Assembly: GCF_000160035.2 (NCBI RefSeq)
Contig: NZ_KI535367.1
Location: 362,841 to 426,840 of the forward strand
Direction: 5' to 3'
DNA length: 64,000 nucleotides
Source: Catonella morbi ATCC 51271
Lineage (GTDB): Bacteria; Bacillota; Clostridia; Lachnospirales; Lachnospiraceae
The notes below the pieces were generated by a model. That model was not told where the DNA came from. It did not search any database and saw only the letters and a program-made list of their open reading frames with translations. The translations under genes and the position numbers were made by a program. How positions within the stretch are numbered: position 1 is the first letter of the stretch; every line of letters begins with the position of its first letter. Of this stretch, positions 1-9,509 are shown piece after piece.

Positions 1-789
1 TTCTAAATATTTATTTTTGAAAATAACTATATACTTATCTTTTTCAAGTTTCCTTGTAACAGCATCTATACTCTGCATAAATTTTGTTATCTTCCTTTCT
101 ACAAGAGCAGAAAGGAGTGAACGTTTTACATCATCTATGCTTTCAAGCGCTTCTTCATAATTATCTATGTAGAGAAGCCCCATTATCATTTTATTTTCGC
201 TGTTCTCTCTCTTTAATTCATTGATTTCGGTTATATCATAGAAAAACACTGAAATTCCACCATTCCAAGCATCCCCCTGCTTTTCCGCTTCCTCCGCTTC
301 GGTCTTTCTTCTAAATACTACTCTGTACTCTTTGCCATCCTTTTTTGCTATTATTTCTATGTCGCTTTCTTCTACGGAACTCAGTTCATTTGAAAATTCC
401 GGAAAAAGCTCTAAAATGGATTTTTTGTCAACATTATCCGAATTGGCAATATCATAAAACGCATCATTACACCAATGGATATTTCCTCTTTCATCCACCA
501 CAGCATAAGGCACTTCCATCTCATTCAGTCTGGCTGCCTCTATCTTGGCGATATCCATTGCATATCTGACCATCTCGGTTTTAAATCCGATTTTTCCAAA
601 TATATATATAAACACCGCAAACACAACATAAACCATAAGAAACAGTGATATAAGTATGGCTATATCCGCGTTAATCATGTAAATAGCCGCATTCATAGCA
701 ATTAAAACAGTAGATAGAATCATAGGCCAGGCAAAATAAAATTTTAGCCTGTTTGAAACTGCCTGTTTGTTTTGTTTATCAACTTTCAC
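1..789 (-). CDS. gdpP: Cyclic-di-AMP phosphodiesterase GdpP, N-terminal part (cut by window edge)
   Basis: The reading frame stays open from a GTG at 789 to base 1 (263 codons). An AAGGA ribosome site lies 5-10 bases upstream, and the start follows the proB stop by only 4 bases. The first ~65 residues hold two membrane helices. A PAS-like domain follows (IHWCNDAFYDI region), then the start of the degenerate GGDEF-like domain (IMGLLYIDNYEEALESIDD). This order is that of GdpP/YybT, whose missing C-terminal DHH/DHHA1 domains hydrolyse c-di-AMP. The annotated-style ATG start is absent, so the GTG start is my choice. Identity is from architecture and motif resemblance; the catalytic part lies outside the window. 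Confidence 0.85.
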   Translation of the reverse strand, partial: MKVDKQNKQAVSNRLKFYFAWPMILSTVLIAMNAAIYMINADIAILISLFLMVYVVFAVFIYIFGKIGFKTEMVRYAMDIAKIEAARLNEMEVPYAVVDERGNIHWCNDAFYDIANSDNVDKKSILELFPEFSNELSSVEESDIEIIAKKDGKEYRVVFRRKTEAEEAEKQGDAWNGGISVFFYDITEINELKRENSENKMIMGLLYIDNYEEALESIDDVKRSLLSALVERKITKFMQSIDAVTRKLEKDKYIVIFKNKYLE

Positions 790-793
790 AATA

Positions 794-1594
794 TTATCCT
801 TCCTTACCTACAAAAAGAGTCCCGATTTTCTTTCCGTCTATTATATCATAGATTTTCTCAGGCTCCCTTCCATATATAATAAGAGTATCTATTCCATTAT
901 CTGTAGCATGACTTGCCGCATCAAGCTTTGAAATCATTCCACCTGTCCCCCTTGCACTGCCCGCACCTCCCGCAAGGCTTAAAACCGTTTCATCTATATT
1001 TTCTACACGGCTTATAAGCTTAGCCTCTGGATTATCTTTGGGATTACAGTCATAAAGCCCTTCAATATCAGAAAGAATAATCAGTTTACCCGATCTGATT
1101 ACATTGGCAACAATGGCCGAAAGCATATCATTGTCACCGAATATCTTCTTCTTTGAAATAATCTCGTTATAGCTTAGGGAGTCATTTTCATTTACTATAG
1201 GTATCACTCCGTTTTCAATAAGTGCCTCAAGGGTATTGGACAGATTTTCCCCTTTTTCAGACACCTCCAGGTCATCACTGGTAAACAAAATCTGGGCTAC
1301 TAATTTTCCGTATTCTCCGAAAAATTTATCATAAATATGCATAAGACCGCACTGTCCCACTGCTGCAGCCGCCTGCTTCATCCTGGTCTCCGTAGGCTTT
1401 TCCGGCAGCCTAAGTTTATTTACTCCAAGTCCGATAGCCCCTGAGGATACCAAAACCACTTTATAGCCCATATTGTCAATTTCCGCAAGTACTCTGCACA
1501 GCCTGTCAATTACCCTGAAGTTAATACTTCCGTCTTCATTGGTGATTGTTGAGGTTCCGACTTTTACAACTATTCTTTTTTTATCTAAATTCAT
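794..1594 (-). CDS. proB: Glutamate 5-kinase
   Basis: ProB phosphorylates glutamate to glutamyl-5-phosphate, the first step of proline synthesis in the cytosol. The protein starts with the family signature IVVKVGTSTIT and carries VSSGAIGLG, NENDSLS, FGDNDMLSAIVA and the GTGGMISKLDAA substrate/ATP motifs. At 266 aa it is the short form with only the amino-acid-kinase domain and no C-terminal PUA domain. I chose the ATG at 1594 because AGAGGTGAG lies just upstream; a GTG at 1603 is possible. No proA is next to it. The gene is followed within 4 bases by gdpP, so the two are probably co-transcribed. Confidence 0.95.
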   Translation of the reverse strand: MNLDKKRIVVKVGTSTITNEDGSINFRVIDRLCRVLAEIDNMGYKVVLVSSGAIGLGVNKLRLPEKPTETRMKQAAAAVGQCGLMHIYDKFFGEYGKLVAQILFTSDDLEVSEKGENLSNTLEALIENGVIPIVNENDSLSYNEIISKKKIFGDNDMLSAIVANVIRSGKLIILSDIEGLYDCNPKDNPEAKLISRVENIDETVLSLAGGAGSARGTGGMISKLDAASHATDNGIDTLIIYGREPEKIYDIIDGKKIGTLFVGKEG

Positions 1595-1723
1595 AGCTCT
1601 CACCTCTCAGCAATTGTCATTTAAATATTTAATATAACACAATTTTTATTTTTTTTCTACTATAAGGTTTTATCAGTTTTTGGCATTACAAATCAAACAC
1701 AATTATTTTGGCTTAACATTATT

Positions 1724-1750
1724 AAACCCCCTCCCAATCGGGAGGGGGAA
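1724..1750 (-). terminator. Rho-independent terminator of the adhesin gene
   Basis: A 9-bp perfect G/C stem (CCCCCTCCC with GGGAGGGGG, loop GATT) is followed on the minus strand by TTTAAT. It lies about 40 bases beyond the adhesin stop codon and before proB. Confidence 0.85.
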
Positions 1751-1790
1751 GATTAGACTGCGCATAGCAGTTATTCATTTTTGTCAGAAT

Positions 1791-4700
1791 TTAGTTTTTT
1801 CTTTTCTTAAATACAAGGCCTAAACCTATAAGTCCGAGACCGATGATACCAAAGAAATCTCCGGCTGTTCCACCCGTCTTTGGAAGTGCTGCCCTTCCTT
1901 GAGGGGTTTCATCTTCACCAATATCGGTTGTACCCTGAGGTGATGAATTATCGGCACCATCCTTTGCCTTTCCTTCAGGAGTATCATCTTCATCAATCTC
2001 AACAACTCCGTCATCATCTGCGTTGTCTGCACCGGTGTTATCTGCCTCAGTATTTGTCTTATCTGTATTAGCATTTCCCTGAGGAGTAGTGTCATCAGGT
2101 ACATCTACTGCCGGCGTATTATTGCCGGGTGCCGGCGGATTTGGATCAAATCCTGGAATCGGTGGCACTATAATCCCCCCACTATTATTTGCAGTAAATG
2201 AATTCTTAACCACAATTTCTTTATTGTTTACAGCATTAACCGATATTTCAACAGAATATTTGCCGTTATTTATTGTTCCTGTGGTATAAAGTATTGTCTG
2301 AGTAATCGGATCAACAGTATATCCCACACCTGCTAACGGATCAATACCAACTGCTGTTCCATCAATCTTTGTCTCAAATACATAGTAAGTAAATTCTTCT
2401 CCATTTTCATCTGCTCTTGGCTGATCCTTGAATTCTACAGTCCAATTACCACCTGCACCTGTTAAGGTTCGACCGGTTACTTCCTTAAGTTCAGCACCTT
2501 CCCTTTTGTAAAGAGTAAATTCAACAGGTTTTCTGTTGCTTTCTGAAACAGTTCCCCAGTCTTTCCTTGCAGTAATGTCAACCAGATTTACATCATTTCT
2601 GATAACAATATTTTCTGTTCCGTCACCATCTACAGCAACATCGTACTTTCCGATTTTGTAGCCATTCTGAATATCACTTAATGTAACATCATTCTTCATT
2701 TCATCAGCTACAGCTACTTCGGCTACATGGTACTTGATCTCCTTACCGTTGTTATCATATTTATCAAGTCCCTTAAATCTTGTCTTCCACTTAGCTGAAT
2801 TTAATTCTACAGGACTTCCTACAGCCTCTAAAACGCCTCCTGTTTCTGCATACAACTGTACTTTAACAGGCTGAACATATCTCGCAAGTGTATGAGCTGA
2901 CCACTGCTTCTCTACATTTAGCTCAGTAAGCTTTTTATCATTTGAATTCTTTATAAAGAATGTCCTGTCCTCCGGCTCCTTAACCAAGACATCATACTCA
3001 CCTATCTTGTACTGAACGGTTTCAAGATTATTTGAGTTCAGTATATTCTGAATCTCATCTTCTGTAAGTTCTGTACCACCAATGGCTGTTTCAAGCACAT
3101 AATAATCTTCCGCAGCAGCAGGCTTGTTAAAATCAGTCTCTAAAACATAACCACCTCTTAGTTTCTTAAAATCACTTGTTTCTACCCATTTGGACGGTTC
3201 CGCAGGAGTGCCTATAGTCTTCTTAAATACTTTAACTGTAACTTCCTTATTACCGGGATTTACCATCCACTGTTTCACAACTTTTATCTTGTCTTCAGCA
3301 GGAACAGTTAATTTAAAACTGTTTTTAATTGTAACTGTAGTTGTTTCCTTGATGTTTTCCTTATCTACCACGATATCATACAGTTTTTTAAGATCATCAT
3401 TAACTTCTGCACCATTGACAGCAGTCTCTTTTACTGTATAACCGTTTTCAAGGTAAGGAAGGTTGGTAAAGGTGTGCTGCCAGCCATTTCCTTCATTTAA
3501 CTTTACAGAATCCACCTCTGTCGCACCGTTAAATATAGCTGCTTCAACAGACTTTTGCTCAGGCATTGGTACATTGGCATCCCAAACCTTTTTAACAGTT
3601 ATATCAATCAGCTCTGTATTTGTAAAGGTAATCTTTTTAGGTATTGCAAGAGTTTCTCCCTGTAAAAGTTCAGACAGCTTAACGGTATGAGCTGTTGCAT
3701 CAGCTGCAAAGCCTTCTACAGGTGTCTCTGAAATCTTATATTCTATAGGATTGCCGTTTAAATCATAAACAGGAAGATTGAACTTCTGTATCAAAGATCC
3801 ATCATTATTCGGTAAACTGAACTGCCTGCTGTTTACTCCCAAATATTCAAGCTTAAAGTTAGCCAGACTATTTGCTACAACAGCCGGATTTCCAAACCAT
3901 TTTTTCTCAACTTCCAACCACCTTTTAATTCTGGTATTTGTGAAGGTTACTTCAATCTTATCATTCTCTGTCTTAGATTCTGATGATGAAGTAAAGGCTT
4001 TAGATAAATTCACTTCATTTACAGTATATTTCTTAAGCTGTCCTGTTACCTTGTCCCACTTTGGTAATTCTATTGTGGTACTCCAAGGATCATTATTTAA
4101 GATAATGTTATTAGCCGCTTTATTTCCTGTCTCATCTTTAACTTCAAACTCAGCATTTGTTCTTCCATCGCCTACCCACTTCTTTTTAATAGTCAGCTTT
4201 ATAGTATCGTTTTCCAGTCCGGTGTAAGTATTAACAATTTTATATTTCCACGGATAAGTAACCTTAAATTCTTTTCCGCCTATTGAAATTATACCCGCAT
4301 TGTTAACCCCTTCTTCAATGGCTGCATACTCTATAGGGGCACCGTCAGGTGTAGTTGTAGGCACTTCAAATTCAGCTGTTGTCCCACCCTTATTAATTGC
4401 CTTTGTCTCTGTTACTTCATAAGTCCCGGCTTTACCTGAAAGAACAGCATTTATTTCTTTAATAAATTCATCAGGAGTTACTCCCCAGTCCTTTGTAACT
4501 GTAATCTTTTGTAATACCCTTTTGTTAGTAAAGGTCGGATTTGTATTGTTAGCATCAACGGGCGCTCCGTTTGGTTTGTCGGAAGTAAAGCCTGCATTAT
4601 TATTTTCTTCTGTTACATTGTATGATGCCTCAGTTCCATCAAAATAATATTTAGGTAACTTAATAGTTTTTTTCCAAGTTGTCTTATCAGTTTCCTGTGT

Positions 4701-6770
4701 TGGTACATTATTATTAGTATCCAAGGTTACAGGAATTACATTTCCTTTTCCGTCTCTAAAGTTAAATTTAGCTTCTTTTGCAGACTCACCTTTCCAGCCT
4801 TCCCATATCTTAGTCAGAGTTACTGCAAAGGTAGCATTTCCCGGATTGCTACATTTATTTGTTATTTTATATATACCATTAACTGTCTCATACTTTACTT
4901 CAAAGTTAAAGTTACCATAAGTTAATTTACCACCTTCTTCGCCTACTTCTTTAGCAGTGTAATTAATTTTGTTCCCGACAGGGCTGTATTTATCCAACCC
5001 GGCAAAAGTTACTTCAGTATTTCCGTTTGATATAGTAGCTGTTTTGCCGTCAATCTTCTTTCCATCGGCATAAAGCTGTACATTTACATCAAACTTCAAT
5101 TCTTCCGGTGTACTTGCCCAATCTTTTTTAACTGTAAATGAGGTTTTTTCTGTACTTTTATTTGTTACTTTAAATGTTAAAACACCGTCAGAAGATTCAG
5201 TTTTTGTAATCTCTCCTATCTTTTCATAGTTATTTCCGGCAGGTTCTGCTACATTATATTCTATTTTAGATCCGTTTTTATATTTTGGTAAATTTTCAAG
5301 CTTTCCTGTCCAATTATCATCTTTTTTTACTGTTATACTATAATTTTCAGAGGTTTTAGGGATAACTTCAAGTGTAAGTTCATTTAGACCATCCGGCACT
5401 TTGTTACCTACCCACTTTTTATTCACAACAATAGAAGTTGTTGCCCTGTCAGACCTAATCTCAGGAACATTAAAGTCCATTTCCTGTCCGTTTTTAGTCG
5501 GTAATAAGGTAGTTTTCCCGTTAGCTTTGTGGAACTCTCCATCTTTCCAATTATCCTTAAGCTTGACCTTATAACTAATAATTAATTCTTCATCTTTACC
5601 TAAGTTTATATTTCTGACCGTAATAGATTTATCTGAAATTTCAGGACTAAGGTTTTCACTTTTACCTGACAGTTTTACACTGTTTACTAAGCAGTTCACA
5701 TACTCGCTCATATTATCTGTTATAACACCCTCAGATACTTTCTTTTGCAATTTCTCTGCGATGTCATCCAAGATTTTATCCAGCTCTCCTGCTACAGCAC
5801 CTGCTTTCAGGTATTTTCCGCTTGTTGCCAACTTATTCATTATAGACTTAGCTAAATCATTATTTTCTATGTCTATACCTACTGTAATTATCTCAGTGTT
5901 ATTTTTTATTGTATCGGCAGCTTTTAATGTAGCGTTTTCAAAATAATCATCCATTAAATTAAATGGCCAACTTACATGCCCCCAGCCTTTTCTTTCCTTG
6001 GTTCCATTTCCAAAGCCTCCGTTTATCAGCTTTACAAGATAGTTTCTATGGGCTGAATTATATCCTTTTCCGAGCCATTTAAATGCATTCCCATACCATT
6101 GCTCATAACCTTCTTTTTTAGTAGCAGGATTATAAATCCTGTAAAATCCCCCCTTATCAAAATTAGGATGTTCGCCATTAGCATAAGTAGGCTCCCCATC
6201 CCCGATTACTACCATAACCTTTTTATGTTCAGCCGGTGCGCCGTTAAGCACAGTGGCAGCTTTTTCAAGACCCTGCTGAGTATAGGTTCCACCATCCGCT
6301 TTTAATCCTTTAATAGCATTTTTGAGAGTTGTAACATTTCTTGTCAAACCACTCTTTATCTCACCTTTTTCTGCAAAAGATACTATTCCTATATTAACAT
6401 TGTTATTTTGCGGAAGTAATTTATCCACAAAATTATTAGCAGCCTTTTTGGCATTTTCAAGTGATTTTCCCTCCATACTGCCTGAAGTATCCATAACCAA
6501 AACAATATCCAAAATTTTATTGTTTTGAACTACTTCGGTGCTTCCTTTAACTTTAAGTTCAATATCATATGTACCGTCAGCTGCGTTATATCGTGTAACT
6601 TTTTTACTGATGGTTACGCCATTTTCTTGCTTTTCACTGCCATTTTTATAATATTCATCGGGACCTGCCTTTACAGCGCTTGGATTAATCCCTCCAAGCA
6701 GATTAATGACCATCATCAAGACCATAAATCTTGCCAGTAAGGAACGCACCATTTTCCTCTCGCTTCTCAT
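1791..6770 (-). CDS. Large sortase-anchored adhesin: vWA domain plus about ten Cna-B repeats
   Basis: This 1659-residue surface protein has a signal peptide (hydrophobic stretch about residues 10-35). Next comes a von Willebrand A domain with an intact MIDAS motif DTSGS at 94-98. I count about ten Cna-B type repeats, each opening with a strand such as VKKDW, NKKWVG, VEKKWFG or VEKQW. An acidic linker with recurring TPQG/TPEG units follows. The protein ends in LPKTGG, a hydrophobic helix and KKRKN, the sortase signal. Such proteins are pilus tips or adhesins in other Gram-positives; the vWA domain usually binds host ligands and Cna-B domains act as stalks often locked by isopeptide bonds. No sortase or pilin gene lies beside it. 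The start has AGAGGT upstream. The ligand is unknown. Confidence 0.93.
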   Translation of the reverse strand: MRSERKMVRSLLARFMVLMMVINLLGGINPSAVKAGPDEYYKNGSEKQENGVTISKKVTRYNAADGTYDIELKVKGSTEVVQNNKILDIVLVMDTSGSMEGKSLENAKKAANNFVDKLLPQNNNVNIGIVSFAEKGEIKSGLTRNVTTLKNAIKGLKADGGTYTQQGLEKAATVLNGAPAEHKKVMVVIGDGEPTYANGEHPNFDKGGFYRIYNPATKKEGYEQWYGNAFKWLGKGYNSAHRNYLVKLINGGFGNGTKERKGWGHVSWPFNLMDDYFENATLKAADTIKNNTEIITVGIDIENNDLAKSIMNKLATSGKYLKAGAVAGELDKILDDIAEKLQKKVSEGVITDNMSEYVNCLVNSVKLSGKSENLSPEISDKSITVRNINLGKDEELIISYKVKLKDNWKDGEFHKANGKTTLLPTKNGQEMDFNVPEIRSDRATTSIVVNKKWVGNKVPDGLNELTLEVIPKTSENYSITVKKDDNWTGKLENLPKYKNGSKIEYNVAEPAGNNYEKIGEITKTESSDGVLTFKVTNKSTEKTSFTVKKDWASTPEELKFDVNVQLYADGKKIDGKTATISNGNTEVTFAGLDKYSPVGNKINYTAKEVGEEGGKLTYGNFNFEVKYETVNGIYKITNKCSNPGNATFAVTLTKIWEGWKGESAKEAKFNFRDGKGNVIPVTLDTNNNVPTQETDKTTWKKTIKLPKYYFDGTEASYNVTEENNNAGFTSDKPNGAPVDANNTNPTFTNKRVLQKITVTKDWGVTPDEFIKEINAVLSGKAGTYEVTETKAINKGGTTAEFEVPTTTPDGAPIEYAAIEEGVNNAGIISIGGKEFKVTYPWKYKIVNTYTGLENDTIKLTIKKKWVGDGRTNAEFEVKDETGNKAANNIILNNDPWSTTIELPKWDKVTGQLKKYTVNEVNLSKAFTSSSESKTENDKIEVTFTNTRIKRWLEVEKKWFGNPAVVANSLANFKLEYLGVNSRQFSLPNNDGSLIQKFNLPVYDLNGNPIEYKISETPVEGFAADATAHTVKLSELLQGETLAIPKKITFTNTELIDITVKKVWDANVPMPEQKSVEAAIFNGATEVDSVKLNEGNGWQHTFTNLPYLENGYTVKETAVNGAEVNDDLKKLYDIVVDKENIKETTTVTIKNSFKLTVPAEDKIKVVKQWMVNPGNKEVTVKVFKKTIGTPAEPSKWVETSDFKKLRGGYVLETDFNKPAAAEDYYVLETAIGGTELTEDEIQNILNSNNLETVQYKIGEYDVLVKEPEDRTFFIKNSNDKKLTELNVEKQWSAHTLARYVQPVKVQLYAETGGVLEAVGSPVELNSAKWKTRFKGLDKYDNNGKEIKYHVAEVAVADEMKNDVTLSDIQNGYKIGKYDVAVDGDGTENIVIRNDVNLVDITARKDWGTVSESNRKPVEFTLYKREGAELKEVTGRTLTGAGGNWTVEFKDQPRADENGEEFTYYVFETKIDGTAVGIDPLAGVGYTVDPITQTILYTTGTINNGKYSVEISVNAVNNKEIVVKNSFTANNSGGIIVPPIPGFDPNPPAPGNNTPAVDVPDDTTPQGNANTDKTNTEADNTGADNADDDGVVEIDEDDTPEGKAKDGADNSSPQGTTDIGEDETPQGRAALPKTGGTAGDFFGIIGLGLIGLGLVFKKRKN

Positions 6771-7219
6771 AGTTCTACCTCTTTCTTTTTAGATATATTT
6801 TACAAGGTATATTGATAACCGACTTATTCCCATCCGGCAACGTACACCTTTGTGTCCAAAAAATATTTTACTTTATTATGGTTTTTTATAATATATTGCC
6901 CTTTTAATGTATACAGTTTTGCTATATTTGGGTTTTTTATAAAAAAATTATATATTTTAATTAATAGATTATAACCATTTAAAATACCTAAGAATCACAT
7001 TATCAGTAAGATGATTTTAATGCTGTAATGCGTATTTTTCAATAGACTTGTGCCGGATTGCCTTTTTTTGTGCTGAATTGTATTTTTAAAACTTCAACTT
7101 ATGGTATAATGTATACTGGAAAGGTTTAAAAAAATGAAAACTACAGGTTTTTGTGTTTGCTCCAATAGCCTTTTTAACATTGATTTATTGAGATTTCAGA
7201 AAGTAGTAAGAGGTGGATA
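6771..7219. promoter_or_regulatory. Divergent intergenic region between the adhesin and the LytTR regulator
   Basis: This 449-base, very AT-rich spacer carries no gene that I can see. It must hold the promoters of both the adhesin (minus) and the regulator (plus). A TATAAT lies at 7105-7110 in front of the regulator, but its -35 is poor. TACAGTTTT at 6912-6920 and TACAGGTTTTT at 7142-7152 resemble each other and the half-sites bound by some LytTR proteins. That they are binding sites is inference. Confidence 0.4.
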
Positions 7220-7945
7220 ATGAAAATTGCAGTAGTTGATGATAATAAAACAGATTTTGAGCTTTTTTTGAAACTGATTGAGGCATATGGAAAAAAGCAT
7301 CAACGAACGATTTATACTCAAGGCTTCAGTGGCGGAGAAGAACTTTTATCAGAATTTCAAAAGGGAAAATTTGCTGCTATCTTTTTGGATATTTATATGG
7401 GAGGTATAAATGGGGTGGAAACAGCCAAAGCAATCAGACAAAAAGATGATGAAGTGCGTTTATTTTTTACAACTACCAGTGCGGAACACTTGGCTGACGG
7501 CTTTGCAGTGGAGGCAACACATTATTTAATTAAGCCGTTGACAGAGGAAAAAATCGAAGAGGCAATGCACAGGCTTCGGTTTTTTTTTGCCAAAGAAGAT
7601 AGCATAATTGTTTTCCCCAATGGCAGCAAGGAAATTTCAATTCCTAAAAGTCAGATTTTGTATATTGAAACCATCCGCAACGGCATAATGATTTATTGCA
7701 AAAAAGAGGCAATTCCGGTGCGTTGCTCAATTTCAGAGGCCATGAAACGCTTGAAGTTTAGTAATTTCTTACGCTGTCACCGCTATTCTTCAGTTAATTT
7801 GGAAGCGGTAGTAAGAGTGGAAGACGATTCGTTTGTGATGACAGACGGAAAGCGGATTTTTATGCGACGTGAGGGGCGTAAAGAGCTTAAAGAGAAGTAT
7901 TATCACTATTTTTTGGATAAAGTGCGGGAGGAATGCGAATGGTAA
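7220..7945 (+). CDS. LytTR-family response regulator (orphan)
   Basis: The 241-aa protein has an N-terminal receiver domain (VVDDNKTDFELF; phosphorylatable Asp in FLDIYMGG; conserved Lys in IKPLTEE). A C-terminal LytTR DNA-binding domain follows (about residues 135-235: ILYIETIRNG, FLRCHRYSSVNLEAVV). LytTR regulators of this type usually pair with an AgrC/VirS-like sensor kinase and control virulence or peptide systems. No kinase gene is adjacent. Directly after the last codons there is an overlapping ATG reading frame of only three codons, where the kinase start would be expected. The regulator is divergent from the adhesin and is a plausible controller of it. Confidence 0.9.
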   Translation: MKIAVVDDNKTDFELFLKLIEAYGKKHQRTIYTQGFSGGEELLSEFQKGKFAAIFLDIYMGGINGVETAKAIRQKDDEVRLFFTTTSAEHLADGFAVEATHYLIKPLTEEKIEEAMHRLRFFFAKEDSIIVFPNGSKEISIPKSQILYIETIRNGIMIYCKKEAIPVRCSISEAMKRLKFSNFLRCHRYSSVNLEAVVRVEDDSFVMTDGKRIFMRREGRKELKEKYYHYFLDKVREECEW

Positions 7946-8170
7946 TTTAACCCCGAGGAATATAAACGTTTTTTACTTTGGTTATGTTTCCGGTTTATAT
8001 CACACTTGAAACCTGTGATGTTCATTCTTTATTCTGATGAGAAAAGTTTTTATTTTCACACCATTTTTGTATATTTATTTTGTGAAAAAGATAACACTAT
8101 CTATTGCGACTGTATTATGCTATTCTTATATCAGATGTAATTATCAGAAAATGTAATGAAAGGAGTCAGT

Positions 8171-9097
8171 ATGAAAAAATTTGATGTTGTGAACGGTCCC
8201 AAGTCTGTCCCTGCTATAATACTCGGCTGTATGCGTATGCCTTCCCTCTCTGTAAAGGAAGCAGAGAATATAATCTCTGTCTCCTTAGAACTGGGCATTA
8301 ATTTCTTTGATCACGCTACCTGTTACGGCAACGGAGAAGCAGAAACACGCTTCGGAGATGCTTTTTCTAATATGGGCGTTAAGCGCGAGGATGTAATTAT
8401 CCAGAGTAAATGCGGGCTTTGTTTTGACAGAAATGAATTTGACTGGACTAAAGAAAATATTCTTTCCAGTGTGGATGACAGCCTTAAGAGGCTTAAAACC
8501 GATTATTTAGATGCACTTTTGCTTCACAGGCCTGATCTTATATTTGAACCCGAACAGGTTGCAGAGGCTTTTGATATTCTTTTTACCTCAGGTAAGGTCC
8601 GTCATTTCGGCGTAAGCAATGTGCCTACTTTACAGATGGAACTTCTTAGAAAATACGTAAAGCAGCCTTTGGTATTTAATCAGTTACAGTTCTCACTTGA
8701 GCAGTCCCAGCTCATAGATCAGGCTTTGTATATAAACAACCTGACTACAGAGCGTTCCATAGACCGTGACAACGGAACTCTTGATTATTGCCGCCTGCAC
8801 GATATCACCATTCAGGCCTGGTCTCCTCTTCAAAAAGGTTTCTTTAAGGGATGTTTTGTAGATGATCCTGAGCTACCTGAGTTAAACAAGGCTTTAGGAG
8901 AAGTTGCAGAGAAGTACGGCGTATCAAAAACCGCCGTAGCTATAGCCTGGATACTCCGCCACCCTGCAAAGATGCAGGCCATCGCAGGCACTATGAATCC
9001 GGAACATTTAAGAGATATGGCCGCTGCAAGCAAGGCAGAACTTACGCATAATGAGTGGTATAAGCTGTATCTTGCAAGTGGGAAGGTGTTGCCATAA
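8171..9097 (+). CDS. Aldo/keto reductase, YdhF-like
   Basis: This is an NADPH-dependent oxidoreductase of the aldo/keto reductase superfamily (308 aa, cytosolic). The catalytic tetrad is visible: Asp and Tyr in FFDHATCYGNGEAE, Lys in IQSKCG and His in LLHRP. The cofactor-binding end is AIAWILRHPAKMQAIAGT, typical of the YdhF branch. I chose the ATG at 8171 because AAAGGAG lies about 8 bases before it; an upstream in-frame ATG at 8156 has no such site. The natural substrate cannot be told from sequence. It stands alone and is followed by a stem-loop terminator. Confidence 0.9.
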   Translation: MKKFDVVNGPKSVPAIILGCMRMPSLSVKEAENIISVSLELGINFFDHATCYGNGEAETRFGDAFSNMGVKREDVIIQSKCGLCFDRNEFDWTKENILSSVDDSLKRLKTDYLDALLLHRPDLIFEPEQVAEAFDILFTSGKVRHFGVSNVPTLQMELLRKYVKQPLVFNQLQFSLEQSQLIDQALYINNLTTERSIDRDNGTLDYCRLHDITIQAWSPLQKGFFKGCFVDDPELPELNKALGEVAEKYGVSKTAVAIAWILRHPAKMQAIAGTMNPEHLRDMAAASKAELTHNEWYKLYLASGKVLP

Positions 9098-9234
9098 AAC
9101 ATCTAAAAGTGTGTGTTTGCATACACTGCGCTCGTAAGCCGTGCCACCAGGCAAACTTCTCTACCGTGAACTGCGCATCCCTCTGAGAGGTTTTTGTTCA
9201 TAGCGAATTTCGTAAAAATTTCCTATGAACAAAA

Positions 9235-9283
9235 AACAAAGCAATGGGTTAATTGATATATTTAAACTCATTGCTTTGTTTAT
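9235..9283 (+). terminator. Terminator after the aldo/keto reductase
   Basis: AACAAAGCAATG at about 9236 pairs with CATTGCTTTGTT ending at 9280, followed by TATAATTTT. A second inverted repeat (TTTTTGTTCATAG with CTATGAACAAAAA, 9191-9235) lies just before it. Confidence 0.65.
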
Positions 9284-9290
9284 AATTTTA

Positions 9291-9502
9291 ACTTCTACTC
9301 AACTTTTGTTTCTTCTACTCAACACAGACTATTTACCTTGATTTTACTTCATTTGGCAATTTTTAATTTATCATCCTTTGATTCTACTCAACTTTTAGTT
9401 TCTCTACTCAACGCGCCAATTTACTTGATTTTACTTCATTTAGCAGATTTTTATTTATTATTCTTTAATTCTACTCAACTTTTATTGATTTTTCTCAACT
9501 CC
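9291..9502. repeat. Tandem repeat of about 88 bp, roughly 2.4 copies
   Basis: Units begin near 9293, 9382 and 9469. Each unit opens with TTCTACTCAACTTTT, has a second CTACTCAAC about 20 bases on, and then shares GATTTTACTTCATTTRGCA and a T/A-rich tail. The last copy is partial. The array lies between the reductase terminator and the 3' end of the decayed AlbA gene, outside any believable reading frame. Confidence 0.75.
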
Positions 9503-9509
9503 AAAAAAA

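Noticed and set aside
345..569. 74-codon plus-strand frame
   Set aside because: It lies opposite the gdpP reading frame, has no ribosome site and no family likeness.
3778..4227. 149-codon plus-strand frame inside the adhesin
   Set aside because: Shadow of the repetitive Cna-B coding sequence; hydrophobic composition is an antisense effect.
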